Shown: positions 19,277 through 26,456, numbered from the stretch's first letter. The stretch: 33,108 nucleotides of DNA from an uncultured Winogradskyella sp. (GCA_905480385.1 CAJQQC010000007.1:1-33108), one strand, 5' to 3'. The notes: a model not told the origin generated them from the sequence alone. Numbers and translations: made by a program.

Positions 19277-19444
19277 TCACTTTTTATCTTTTTGTTTGGG
19301 TTGGCGTTTGTGATTTTTAAGTGTTTGCATTAACATCCACTCTAACTGGCCATTAGTGCTTCGGAATTCATCTGCAGCCCACTTTTCTATAGACTTTAGT
19401 ATGTCTTCATTTATCCGTAATGCAAATGCTTTTTTCTTAGCCAT
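19277..19444 (-). CDS. Arc-type ribbon-helix-helix DNA-binding protein
   Basis: The 55-residue protein MAKKKAFALRINEDILKSIEKWA has the layout of Arc/MetJ-type regulators: a short strand (KAFALRI) for DNA contact, then two helices (EDILKSIEKWAADEF and NGQLEWMLMQTLKNH), ending in a lysine-rich tail. It probably binds DNA as a dimer. The ATG at 19444 is preferred to one ten codons upstream; it overlaps the end of the preceding gene by eight bases, a sign of translational coupling. There is no neighbouring toxin gene, so it is more likely a regulator of the SPFH operon than an antitoxin. Confidence 0.82.
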   Translation of the reverse strand: MAKKKAFALRINEDILKSIEKWAADEFRSTNGQLEWMLMQTLKNHKRQPKQKDKK

Positions 19445-19928
19445 GATGTTGTGTTTTATAAGTTGATAGTACATCTTGTGCTTGCTCTTTTTTATTTGTA
19501 CCGATTAGCAGTTTTTTTCCGTCTTTTAATTCGAGTTGGATACCAATATTTCCAGAGATATTAATTGCTTTACCTTTAGCTTTATACCATAAAGCGCCAC
19601 CTCTTATTCCCCAACCACCATACTCGCTAATTGCGTCATAGGTTCTTATATAAGCATTTTCAATATCATTCCAAACAACAGTTTTGAATTTTAAGTGAAA
19701 CGGAAAGAACTTATAATGAATCCCTTTTTCGTCTATTCTGGTCGTTAGTTTAAACAGGAAAATTAATCCCGATGCTAGAATAATTGTACCAATTGAAATG
19801 ATAATTTCTGATGTAGATAACTTGTCTATTTCTTTAAGAATGATTGCTAACGGAACAATAAGACTTATAACAATAATGACGATAAGCCATGTTTGTGTAA
19901 AGCGTTGTTCTTCTTTAAAGATTCTCAT
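19437..19928 (-). CDS. Two-helix membrane protein with PH-like soluble domain
   Basis: The protein of 163 residues is of unknown function. Two transmembrane helices are visible (about residues 13-31 and 39-60) after a charged start MRIFKEEQRFTQ. The soluble part (residues 63-163) is rich in beta strands: IDEKGIHYKFFPFHLKFKTVVWNDIENAYIRTY, then ISGNIGIQLELKDGKKLLIGT and a final helix KKEQAQDVLSTYKT. This pattern resembles bacterial PH domains anchored to the membrane. It overlaps the ribbon-helix-helix gene by eight bases and starts two bases after the stop of the DUF4177-like gene. Confidence 0.75.
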   Translation of the reverse strand: MRIFKEEQRFTQTWLIVIIVISLIVPLAIILKEIDKLSTSEIIISIGTIILASGLIFLFKLTTRIDEKGIHYKFFPFHLKFKTVVWNDIENAYIRTYDAISEYGGWGIRGGALWYKAKGKAINISGNIGIQLELKDGKKLLIGTNKKEQAQDVLSTYKTQHHG

Positions 19929-19930
19929 GA

Positions 19931-20089
19931 TTATCTATTTTTATCGCGCTCTAGTACGACACTTGACCAGCCTTGACCAATAAATTTCACTTGCCAACCT
20001 TCACGAGCATACTGATTTAATATGTCTTCAAAATTTTGAAATCGATTTCTAAATCCTGTTTTGGGTTGTATAACTTTATATTCTTTCAT
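19931..20089 (-). CDS. Small DUF4177-like protein (52 aa)
   Basis: A short frame starting at ATG 20089 encodes MKEYKVIQPKTGFRNRFQNF, followed by EDILNQYAREGWQVKFIGQG and a 12-residue end. The pattern MxEYKV...LNQYAREGWQ...VVLER is typical of DUF4177 proteins, small beta-alpha-beta proteins of unknown function. Its start is two bases before the stop of the upstream 60-aa gene, and its stop is followed after two bases by the next start, so it is translated in a tightly packed operon. No membrane segment is present. Confidence 0.8.
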   Translation of the reverse strand: MKEYKVIQPKTGFRNRFQNFEDILNQYAREGWQVKFIGQGWSSVVLERDKNR

Positions 20090-20091
20090 AA

Positions 20092-20274
20092 CTAATCTTT
20101 TTTTGTTTCATCTTTAAAAACTATTAGCGCTAATACAACGCCTATTAATGTTCCAATTAAAGAGCCAAATAACAAACTCAAAGGTATGTTAACAGTTACG
20201 GCGCCAATAGTAGTGCCAATACTTGTTCCCATTGCACTACCAATAGCAATGCTATATATTTGATTTTTATTCAT
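20092..20274 (-). CDS. Small glycine-rich membrane protein (60 aa)
   Basis: The protein MNKNQIYSIAIGSAMGTSIG continues with TTIGAVTVNIPLSLLFGSLIGTLIGVVLALIVF and a charged tail KDETKKD. Two hydrophobic helices with repeated GxxxG-type spacing (GSAMGTSIGTTIG and GSLIGTLIG) suggest a glycine-zipper membrane protein that packs against itself or a partner. It starts one base after the SPFH gene stop and ends two bases before the DUF4177-like gene, so a joint role with SPFH is likely. No function can be assigned. Confidence 0.75.
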   Translation of the reverse strand: MNKNQIYSIAIGSAMGTSIGTTIGAVTVNIPLSLLFGSLIGTLIGVVLALIVFKDETKKD

Positions 20275-20275
20275 T

Positions 20276-21136
20276 TTAATGGCTTAATGTTCCTGTGTTT
20301 ACTACTGGAGATGCATCTTTATCGCCACATAACACAACCATAAGGTTACTTACCATAGCTGCTTTACGTTCTTCATCTAAGTTTACAACATCTTTTTTAT
20401 TGAGTTCATCTATTGCCATTTCTACCATGCTGACAGCACCTTCGACAATTTTATGTCTTGCTGCAACTATTGCTGTTGCTTGCTGACGCTTAAGCATAGC
20501 ATTAGCGATTTCTTGAGCATAAGCTAAGTATCCTATTCGCGCTTCGAGTACTTCGATTCCTGCAATAGACAAACGCTCGTCAATTTCTTTTTCTAGAGCT
20601 GTACTTACCTCGTTAACACTAGAACGTAATGTAATGTCCTCGTCATGTCCTTCATCTGCAAAATTATCATAAGGATACATACTAGCTAGTTTACGAACAG
20701 CAGCATCGGTTTGTACACGAACAAAGTTTTCGTAATTATCGACATCAAAAGCGGCTTTATATGTGTTTTCTACACGCCAAACTAATATGGTACTTATCAT
20801 TACAGGATTACCTAATTTGTCATTAACTTTTAAACGCTCACTATCAAAGTTACTAGCGCGCAATGATATTTTCTTTTTTGTATAAAAAGGGTTTACCCAG
20901 TAATAGCCATTCTTTTTTACGGTACCGACATACTTTCCGAATAAAAGCAGAACTCTTGATCCGTTTGGTTGAACCATTAAAAACCCGAAAGCTATAATTA
21001 AAGCTGCTAAAATACCAAAAGCAGGCCATGGAGTTTGATAGATAGGTATAAGTGCTATACTCCCACAGAATAGTATTAGGAATACTAATAGCATAAGGTA
21101 ACCGTTAGCTGGAATGATGATTTTCTCTTCTTTCAT
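20276..21136 (-). CDS. SPFH/band 7 domain membrane protein
   Basis: This is a stomatin/prohibitin-type protein of 286 residues. The N-terminus [20 protein letters not shown] begins two closely spaced membrane helices (about residues 12-30 and 36-53). The SPFH domain follows: [39 protein letters not shown], then [43 protein letters not shown] helical part ([37 protein letters not shown]) provides the usual oligomerisation coil. Such proteins form large membrane-bound rings; the cargo here is unknown. It is the first gene of a seven-gene operon. Confidence 0.9.
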   Translation of the reverse strand: MKEEKIIIPANGYLMLLVFLILFCGSIALIPIYQTPWPAFGILAALIIAFGFLMVQPNGSRVLLLFGKYVGTVKKNGYYWVNPFYTKKKISLRASNFDSERLKVNDKLGNPVMISTILVWRVENTYKAAFDVDNYENFVRVQTDAAVRKLASMYPYDNFADEGHDEDITLRSSVNEVSTALEKEIDERLSIAGIEVLEARIGYLAYAQEIANAMLKRQQATAIVAARHKIVEGAVSMVEMAIDELNKKDVVNLDEERKAAMVSNLMVVLCGDKDASPVVNTGTLSH

Positions 21137-21169
21137 AATTTTTTTGATTTAATTAGTTAATCATTTAAT

Positions 21170-21190
21170 ATGATATTAAAATGATATCAT
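21170..21190. promoter_or_regulatory. Candidate operator over the SPFH transcription start
   Basis: The perfect palindrome ATGATATCAT (21181-21190) overlaps the predicted start site, and a second ATGATAT lies exactly 11 bases away (21170-21176). One helical turn between half-sites is typical of ribbon-helix-helix dimers binding side by side. The operon encodes such a protein, so autoregulation is a reasonable guess. Confidence 0.4.
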
Positions 21191-21220
21191 AAAGATATAA
21201 TATATTTTGTTAGTATACAA
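21190..21220 (-). promoter_or_regulatory. Promoter of the SPFH operon
   Basis: On the minus strand TTG (21220-21218) is followed after 20 bases by TATCTTTA (21197-21190), matching the Bacteroidota -33/-7 pattern with one change. The predicted start point lies near 21184, about 48 bases before the SPFH ATG. Confidence 0.6.
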
Positions 21221-21295
21221 ATAGATTATTTTGTTACATTAAAAAATATTTATTTATAAAATAAAGTTTGGCACGCCATTTGATGTTGTATATGT

Positions 21296-21403
21296 GTAAT
21301 GTTTAATGCGATAATCGGCTGGTTACCGATATACTACAAACGCTTTCATTACGATTGGTTGGTTAGTTAGTAAAAAAGCCGTTTCAATTGAAACGGCTTT
21401 TTT
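21296..21403 (+). ncRNA. Candidate structured RNA with terminator
   Basis: Three nested stems can be drawn: GTAATG (21296-21301) with CATTAC (21347-21352), GCG (21308-21310) with CGC (21341-21343), and ATCGG (21314-21318) with CCGAT (21326-21330). A GGTTGGTTAGTTAG tract and a strong terminator follow. No coding frame of note is present, and no good promoter was found on the + strand. The element could instead be part of the 3' region of the hydrolase gene on the minus strand. Confidence 0.35.
21372..21403. terminator. Strong bidirectional terminator
   Basis: AAAAAAGCCGTTTC (21372-21385) pairs perfectly with GAAACGGCTTTTTT (21390-21403) around an AATT loop. It ends the hydrolase gene (minus strand, stop at 21427) and any + strand transcript. 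Confidence 0.92.
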
Positions 21404-21426
21404 AATTGACGATATTTTAGAAGCAT

Positions 21427-22359
21427 TTATTTCTTCTTTATAAAATTCACAATAGAATCCATTAATTCAGTATTAATTTTTCTAAAAGATTCACCATATG
21501 ATTTTGAGTTTTCTAACCTATCACCTTCGATAGTAAATAATACATGGTTCATGTTTTCTATAATTTTCAATTCAGCTTTCGGGTTTGCTTTTGCAAGGAG
21601 TTTTGCTTCTTCAACTGAAACTTGTAGATCTTTTGTACCATTAATAATTAACGTTGGTGTTTTAGATTCACCAATAATTGTACTCGGATTATAAGCCATC
21701 CACGATATCATAAACGGTTGGGTTTCTATATTGAATATTGCTGCAAGTTCAGGCGGAAATTTATTTGTTGTTTGACCGGTTTTTAAAATTGCCACAACTT
21801 TTTTAGTGTCTCCTAAAAACTGTCTTGCAGTATTATTTATCTGATCAATAATAACATCTCCAATATCTTGTCCAGCACCAGCAATTGATATAAAACCAGT
21901 TACGTTATTGTCTAGTGCAAGTAGTCCCACTAAACTCCCTTGACTATGACCGAGTATATATATATTCGAAAACTCATTTTTATCCTTAAAATAAGTTATT
22001 ACATCTTTTGCGTCAGATACAAAATCTTCAAAGCGCATTGACTTAACGTCTACTTCACCAGTTTTAATTTGTTTTACAATGCGTTTATCATATCTAAAAG
22101 AAGCGATATCATTTTCGGCCAAACTCTCGGCTAATTTTTTAAGATTATTACTTTTTAAAAAGTTTTGATTACCATTTCGATTTGTAGGACCAGAGCCAGC
22201 AATTATTATTACTAAATCTATTTTATTACCAGTTTCTGGAATAATTAAACTACCATCAACTAATTCCGAAATTTCAATCTCAGTTTCGGTATATGTTTTT
22301 TCCTGAGCAGAAGTAAAGCTTAAGAATAGTAAGACTAATATGTATGATATGGATTTCAT
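21427..22359 (-). CDS. Secreted alpha/beta hydrolase
   Basis: The 310-residue protein begins with a Sec signal peptide (MKSISYILVLLFLSFTSAQ, cleavage near residue 18-19). The hydrolase core has an oxyanion/nucleophile region VIIIAGSGPTNRNG, the nucleophile elbow GHSQGS with Ser139, a probable catalytic Asp244 in NGTKDLQV and His272 in NMNHVLF. This fits the dienelactone hydrolase/S9-like alpha/beta hydrolases that are common as secreted esterases or peptidases in Flavobacteriia. The substrate cannot be told. It is monocistronic, with the terminator at 21372-21403 downstream and a 375-base gap upstream. Confidence 0.88.
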   Translation of the reverse strand: MKSISYILVLLFLSFTSAQEKTYTETEIEISELVDGSLIIPETGNKIDLVIIIAGSGPTNRNGNQNFLKSNNLKKLAESLAENDIASFRYDKRIVKQIKTGEVDVKSMRFEDFVSDAKDVITYFKDKNEFSNIYILGHSQGSLVGLLALDNNVTGFISIAGAGQDIGDVIIDQINNTARQFLGDTKKVVAILKTGQTTNKFPPELAAIFNIETQPFMISWMAYNPSTIIGESKTPTLIINGTKDLQVSVEEAKLLAKANPKAELKIIENMNHVLFTIEGDRLENSKSYGESFRKINTELMDSIVNFIKKK

Positions 22360-22460
22360 GTTTTTAAATGTACTTTTTAATATTATAAATATAGTTACAT
22401 AATTATTAACGTTTCATGTTTAAAAAATTGTATTGGTGTATTAATCTATAGTAAATACAG

Positions 22461-22528
22461 TGTATTTCATCGATAAAATAATGTTTTTCAAGGATAAATG
22501 TTAAAATTTAATGTATTTCATCGATAAA
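22461..22528. repeat. Two direct copies of a 17-base near-palindromic motif
   Basis: TGTATTTCATCGATAAA occurs at 22461-22477 and again at 22512-22528, 51 bases apart, about five helical turns. Each copy is centred on ATCGAT; the first reads TATTTCATCGATAAAATA, a palindrome with one mismatched pair. They look like paired operator sites for an unknown regulator in the gap between the hydrolase and AlkB-like genes. Confidence 0.65.
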
Positions 22529-22563
22529 TATAGTTTTTAATCGTTAGAATTGAAACACACTAT

Positions 22564-22717
22564 TATATTTGTAGGGTACTAAATTAGTTTTTAGTTCAAT
22601 GGATTAATTAATTAAATATTTGCTTTATGTTGTTGGCTTTAGAGACCCTGAATCTACTAGCATAAATCAAAGCAAATTAGAAAAACCGAGATTGAGGGAT
22701 CTCGGTTTTTTATTTTT
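22564..22717 (+). ncRNA. Candidate small RNA with -7 box, stem and terminator
   Basis: A perfect -7 box TATATTTG (22564-22571), with only a weak TTA -33 element, is followed by about 140 bases ending in a terminator. A stem ATTTGCTTT (22618-22626) with AAAGCAAAT (22669-22677), extended by ATG/CAT (22627-22629, 22661-22663), encloses a further TAGA/TCTA hairpin. Within the loop an ATG at 22627 opens a 12-codon frame, MLLALETLNLLA. The following + strand gene starts only at 23361, so this is probably a free transcript. It may not be real, since the terminator also serves the AlkB-like gene. Confidence 0.4.
22681..22717. terminator. Bidirectional terminator 3' of the AlkB-like gene
   Basis: AAAAACCGAGA (22681-22691) pairs with TCTCGGTTTTT (22700-22710), followed by more T. 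On the minus strand it lies 24 bases after the AlkB-like stop, again with a T run. Confidence 0.9.
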
Positions 22718-22734
22718 AATAAATTTAGTAATTA

Positions 22735-23334
22735 CTAAATTATAGTCCTAAAGGTCAGATTAATTCGCTCTCCAATTTTCTTTTTTGTTTTTGCAATTTG
22801 ATGAAGCCAATGCTCTTGCATAGCACCCTTCATAATTAGTAAACTACCATGCTGAAGCATAAGTTTATGCCTTTCTTCCTTAATTCTACGATGTTTAAAA
22901 TGAAAAGGACGTTCTTCTCCAAAAGTAACTGAGGCAATTACAGAGTGTTTGCCCAACTCTTTTTCGTTATCAGCATGCCAACCATTACTATCACTTCCAT
23001 ATCGGTATAAATTTAATAAAACAGTATTAAAATAATCCTTTGATAGATTTTCAACTCTTTCCTTGATAGCTATAATATCTGAAGTAAAAGGTTTTGGATA
23101 CATTGTTATACTAGAATAAGAATATGGTTTACTATTCTCACCATAAAGTGCGGTTAGACGAGGTTGTTTGTAGGTTTTTCCGAAAATAGTAATGTCGTCT
23201 TCTTGCCAATCTACGTCTCTGTATAGATTATTAAAATAAAGGTTAGCTTCAGTTATAGAAAAAGAATTCGGGATATAAATAAGATGTGCATCTGGTAAAT
23301 GAAATTCTTGTTTTTCTTTAGAAAATAAATTCAT
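22735..23334 (-). CDS. AlkB-like 2-oxoglutarate/Fe(II) dioxygenase
   Basis: This enzyme probably removes alkyl groups from bases in DNA or RNA by oxidative demethylation. The 199 residues show the iron site H120-x-D122 (GWHADNE) and H178 (WLHQI), and the 2-oxoglutarate arginines R190 and R196 (RINLTFR). The upstream PRLTALYGENSKPYSYS and NLYRYGSDSNGWHADNE are typical of ALKBH2/3-like bacterial proteins. No signal peptide. It is divergent from the VanX-like gene with only 26 bases between start codons, and ends before a bidirectional terminator. Confidence 0.92.
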   Translation of the reverse strand: MNLFSKEKQEFHLPDAHLIYIPNSFSITEANLYFNNLYRDVDWQEDDITIFGKTYKQPRLTALYGENSKPYSYSSITMYPKPFTSDIIAIKERVENLSKDYFNTVLLNLYRYGSDSNGWHADNEKELGKHSVIASVTFGEERPFHFKHRRIKEERHKLMLQHGSLLIMKGAMQEHWLHQIAKTKKKIGERINLTFRTII

Positions 23335-23360
23335 AAATAATTTTATCTAATTTAGCTAAT

Positions 23361-24047
23361 ATGAAGCTTTACAAAAATAGCATATTTCTATTGTTTGTTT
23401 TTCTTGTCTTTATGACAATGCGGCAAAAAAATACTATCCCTGATAATTTTATTAAAGTAACTAAGGCTATCCCCGATTTAAATGTTGAGCTAAGATATTA
23501 CTCAGATTATAATTTTGTGGGTGATACTATTGAAGGCTATAACTCTAATACGCTATACCTCACTAAAGCTTCTGCTGCGAAATTAAAATTAGTTCAAGAT
23601 GATTTACAACGTCAAAATTTATGTTTAAAGGTTTACGATGGTTATCGACCACAAAGGGCAGTCAATCATTTTGTGCGTTGGGCACGTCAAATTAATGATA
23701 CCTTAAAGAAATCAGAATTTTATCCGGAAGTTAACAAACGTCACCTATTTAAAGAGGGTTATATTGCCAGTAAATCAGGACATAGTCGTGGTAGTACTGT
23801 AGACTTAACAATAACACATAGAGAAACAGGAATTCCTTTAGATATGGGAAGTCCTTATGATTTTTTTGGAGAGCAATCTTGGGTAGATTATCCTAGTATA
23901 TCTGAAAAACAAAAGAAAAATCGTCAGTTATTACAGGCCGTAATGACTAAATATGGTTTTAGAAATTATGCCAAAGAATGGTGGCACTTTACACTAAGAG
24001 ATGAGCCGTATCCAGGTACTTTTTTTGATTTTGAGATTGTGGATTAA
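23361..24047 (+). CDS. D-alanyl-D-alanine dipeptidase, VanX/DdpX-like (peptidase M15D)
   Basis: This zinc dipeptidase cleaves D-Ala-D-Ala. The 228-residue protein has an N-terminal hydrophobic segment (residues 7-20) that places it in the envelope. All VanX catalytic positions are present with a constant offset of 25: R96 (YDGYRP, VanX R71), H141 and D148 (SGHSRGSTVDL, VanX H116 and D123), E206 and H209 (EWWHFT, VanX E181 and H184). There are no vanH or vanA genes nearby, so a role in peptidoglycan recycling or dipeptide use is more likely than glycopeptide resistance. Its stop overlaps that of the convergent gene in TTAA. Confidence 0.92.
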   Translation: MKLYKNSIFLLFVFLVFMTMRQKNTIPDNFIKVTKAIPDLNVELRYYSDYNFVGDTIEGYNSNTLYLTKASAAKLKLVQDDLQRQNLCLKVYDGYRPQRAVNHFVRWARQINDTLKKSEFYPEVNKRHLFKEGYIASKSGHSRGSTVDLTITHRETGIPLDMGSPYDFFGEQSWVDYPSISEKQKKNRQLLQAVMTKYGFRNYAKEWWHFTLRDEPYPGTFFDFEIVD

Positions 24048-25033
24048 TCTTTAAAAACTTGTAAATCAACACCTATACCATAATTATTAAGTCCTTTTTT
24101 TAATAATGATGACTTAAAGCCATTATCTTGCTTGAAAGTTTGCCAATTATTACCATTTATAAATACTCGTTTTACAAAAGTTCTTTGGCCTTCAATTTTA
24201 TCCGTAAAAGGTAAAAGTGGTCTAAAATTAGTGGGTATTTTAATTATACCATTTCTTCCCTTTATTTCTTTGTATTTTTTATTAGGAAGTAGCTTACCGT
24301 TTTTATCTGTATAACCCAAAACTTGTAGTGATATAAATATGCCATTATCTGGCATTAAAATATTTTGTCTTACAATATCTAGTTCAAAATAATCACCATT
24401 TTTTTCTGTAGCTTTAAAGACAATTGTTTTGGTGTTTAGATTTTTTCCTGGCTTACCATTATTATTTAGGTATATGTTCACCTTGAATAAGGTAGAAAAG
24501 CTTTTCTTTTCTTTGTTAGAGCGTTTTCTGTTTATCCAATCTTTTGATTCTAAAGCAAAAGGAAATTTTACTTTAGATATTCGTTTTAATTTGTCATCTT
24601 CATTAGGGAAAAATACAGCGATTTCAGATTCTATAGTGGGAAGCCAACATCTGTAATAGTCATCATCCAAGTAGGGTTTTAGACTTTCGGTTTTATATTT
24701 TTTATTTTTTGCTTTGTCAAGTGTGACACGAATAAAAACTTCATCTAACTCGCTTACTTGTTGTTTCAAAAATAGTTGAGATGATAATTTTTTAGAAGAA
24801 ATAGCAATTTTTTTATAACCTAGAGCTGATATAAAAAGAGAGTCTATATCTGGATATATTCTTTCTGTGAATATAAATAAACCATTGTCATCAGCAACTA
24901 TACCATTACCATTGCCAAAAGAAATTGAAGCATAGGAAATAGGTAGCCTAGACACAGAATCTTTTATCGAGATTTGAGCGTCACTTTTTAAAATAAATAA
25001 GAAGCATATGATTAAATTAAGTATTTTCAGCAT
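24044..25033 (-). CDS. Secreted protein with carboxypeptidase-regulatory-like N-terminal domain
   Basis: The start chosen is ATG 25033, giving MLKILNLIICFLFILKSDAQ, a clear signal peptide with cleavage near AQ; a longer frame to 25048 adds five residues. The mature protein begins ISIKDSVSRLPISYASISFGNGNGIVADDNGLFIF, the beta-sandwich pattern of CarboxypepD_reg-like domains (about residues 20-100), ending in SELDEVFI as in TonB-dependent receptor plug leaders. The remaining 230 residues are not recognised, contain no barrel, and end with GIGVDLQVFKD. It is 329 residues long and probably periplasmic or surface-located. Confidence 0.75.
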   Translation of the reverse strand: MLKILNLIICFLFILKSDAQISIKDSVSRLPISYASISFGNGNGIVADDNGLFIFTERIYPDIDSLFISALGYKKIAISSKKLSSQLFLKQQVSELDEVFIRVTLDKAKNKKYKTESLKPYLDDDYYRCWLPTIESEIAVFFPNEDDKLKRISKVKFPFALESKDWINRKRSNKEKKSFSTLFKVNIYLNNNGKPGKNLNTKTIVFKATEKNGDYFELDIVRQNILMPDNGIFISLQVLGYTDKNGKLLPNKKYKEIKGRNGIIKIPTNFRPLLPFTDKIEGQRTFVKRVFINGNNWQTFKQDNGFKSSLLKKGLNNYGIGVDLQVFKD

Positions 25034-25176
25034 GAAATAAAGATACATTTTTTGAAATACAAAAAAACCCTTGTTAATTGTTGTGACAGGTTTAAAAGCA
25101 CCTCTTTTAAATTCCTACTTAAACAAACGAATACAATTTTAGATGAGTTATAACAAAAGGAAATTTGTATTATAAT

Positions 25177-26412
25177 CTAATACCAACGCTTTTTTTTCTT
25201 TTTTGCACCAGCACCTTTGCGCCCTTTTTTGTATTTACTGCCTTGTTTTTTGTGAACAATAGGTTTTGCTTTTGGATCTAAAGGGTAAGGGTGGTTTTCC
25301 TCAATCGGGATCTGAACACTGATTGATGATTGAATATTTTTAATATACGTTTTCTCGTCTGCGGAGCATAAAGAGTATGCTGTGCCAATATTACCTGCTC
25401 GACCTGTCCGTCCTATGCGATGAACATAGGTTTCCGGAACATTAGGTAAATCGAAATTAACTACTGCATCAAGCTCTTTGATATCAATGCCACGAGCTGC
25501 AACATCTGTAGCAATAAGTATATTTACATAACCATTTTTAAACTTGTTAAGTGCAGTTTGACGATCTGTTTGTGATTTGTCACCATGAATACTATCAACT
25601 TTATAACTGTTCTTAAGTAATGTTTTTTCAAGCTTATCAACCCCAAATTTTGTACGTCTAAAAATTAAAATATTTCCTTTTATGGTATTTCTTAATAGAT
25701 GTAGGCACAATTCAATTTTGTTGCGTTTTGGCACGTAATATAAAATTTGACTAATGTCACTAGCTATAGATTTGTTTGGTGTAACATCAATACGTTGAGG
25801 GTCTTTTAATATTGAGCTTGCTAATTGTTCAACTTTAAAAGGTATAGTTGCAGAAAACAATAATACTTGTTTCGTTTCAGGACAAAGGCGTTCAATCTTT
25901 TTGACATCGTCTATAAAGCCCATATCAAGCATTAAGTCAGCTTCGTCCAATACAAATATTTCGATATAATCCAGATTGACATAATCTTGTTTATGCAAGT
26001 CGAGTAGACGACCTGGAGTAGCTATTAAAATATCAACACCTTTTTTTAAGATGTCAATTTGTGGTTCAATCGAAGTTCCTCCAAATAAGACAGCAGAGCG
26101 TAAGTTGGTGTATTTAGCGTAAGTTTTAAAGTTCTCATTTATCTGTACAGCCAATTCTCTTGTTGGACTCACAATTAAAGCACGTGCTTTTTTACCTCTT
26201 TTGGGAGCATCTTGCTTATCAAATAATAATTGTAGAATAGGTAAAGCAAAACCAGCTGTTTTTCCAGTGCCAGTTTGTGCTGATGCAATTACGTCTTTTT
26301 TTTCTATAATAGGTGGGATGCAACGTTGCTGAATAAGTGTTGGTTCATTATAACCTGAATCTGCTACAGCTCTTAAAAGAGGCTTAATGATATATAAATC
26401 TTTAAATGACAT
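25177..26412 (-). CDS. DEAD-box ATP-dependent RNA helicase (RhlE-like)
   Basis: This RNA helicase probably acts in ribosome assembly or RNA turnover. Of its 411 residues the conserved motifs are in order: Q motif (EPTLIQQRCIP, near 23-33), motif I AQTGTGKT (45-52), PTRELA, GG, TPGR, DEAD (156-159), SAT (187-189), then the second RecA domain with IATDVAARGID and HRIGRTGR. A short basic tail (KKQGSKYKKGRKGAGAKKKKKRWY) probably binds RNA. The sequence fits the RhlE group that is numerous in Flavobacteriia; the exact paralogue cannot be named. A promoter is recognisable upstream. Confidence 0.93.
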   Translation of the reverse strand: MSFKDLYIIKPLLRAVADSGYNEPTLIQQRCIPPIIEKKDVIASAQTGTGKTAGFALPILQLLFDKQDAPKRGKKARALIVSPTRELAVQINENFKTYAKYTNLRSAVLFGGTSIEPQIDILKKGVDILIATPGRLLDLHKQDYVNLDYIEIFVLDEADLMLDMGFIDDVKKIERLCPETKQVLLFSATIPFKVEQLASSILKDPQRIDVTPNKSIASDISQILYYVPKRNKIELCLHLLRNTIKGNILIFRRTKFGVDKLEKTLLKNSYKVDSIHGDKSQTDRQTALNKFKNGYVNILIATDVAARGIDIKELDAVVNFDLPNVPETYVHRIGRTGRAGNIGTAYSLCSADEKTYIKNIQSSISVQIPIEENHPYPLDPKAKPIVHKKQGSKYKKGRKGAGAKKKKKRWY

Positions 26413-26426
26413 TAAGTTTGTTTTTG

Positions 26427-26456
26427 CAAATGTAAGCTAATTTCATAGGGTTTTAA
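26427..26456 (-). promoter_or_regulatory. Promoter of the DEAD-box helicase gene
   Basis: On the minus strand TTA (26456-26454) and, 19 bases later, TACATTTG (26434-26427) match the -33 (TTG) and -7 (TAnnTTTG) elements, 14 bases before the ATG. Confidence 0.6.

Noticed and set aside
19215..19280. Longer N-terminus of the DUF819 protein (start 19280)
   Set aside because: It would add an atypical hydrophobic stretch and overlap the upstream stop; MENAPLF at 19214 is the better start.
19277..19444. Antitoxin of a toxin-antitoxin pair
   Set aside because: Neither neighbour resembles a toxin; one is a membrane protein and the other a transporter-like protein.
22627..22665. Leucine-operon attenuator leader peptide
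   Set aside because: No leucine biosynthesis gene lies downstream on the + strand; kept only as part of the small RNA candidate.
25091..25111. TTTAAAAG-CACCT-CTTTTAAA hairpin as a terminator
   Set aside because: Eight AT-rich pairs with no T tract on either strand and no suitably placed gene end; too weak to annotate.
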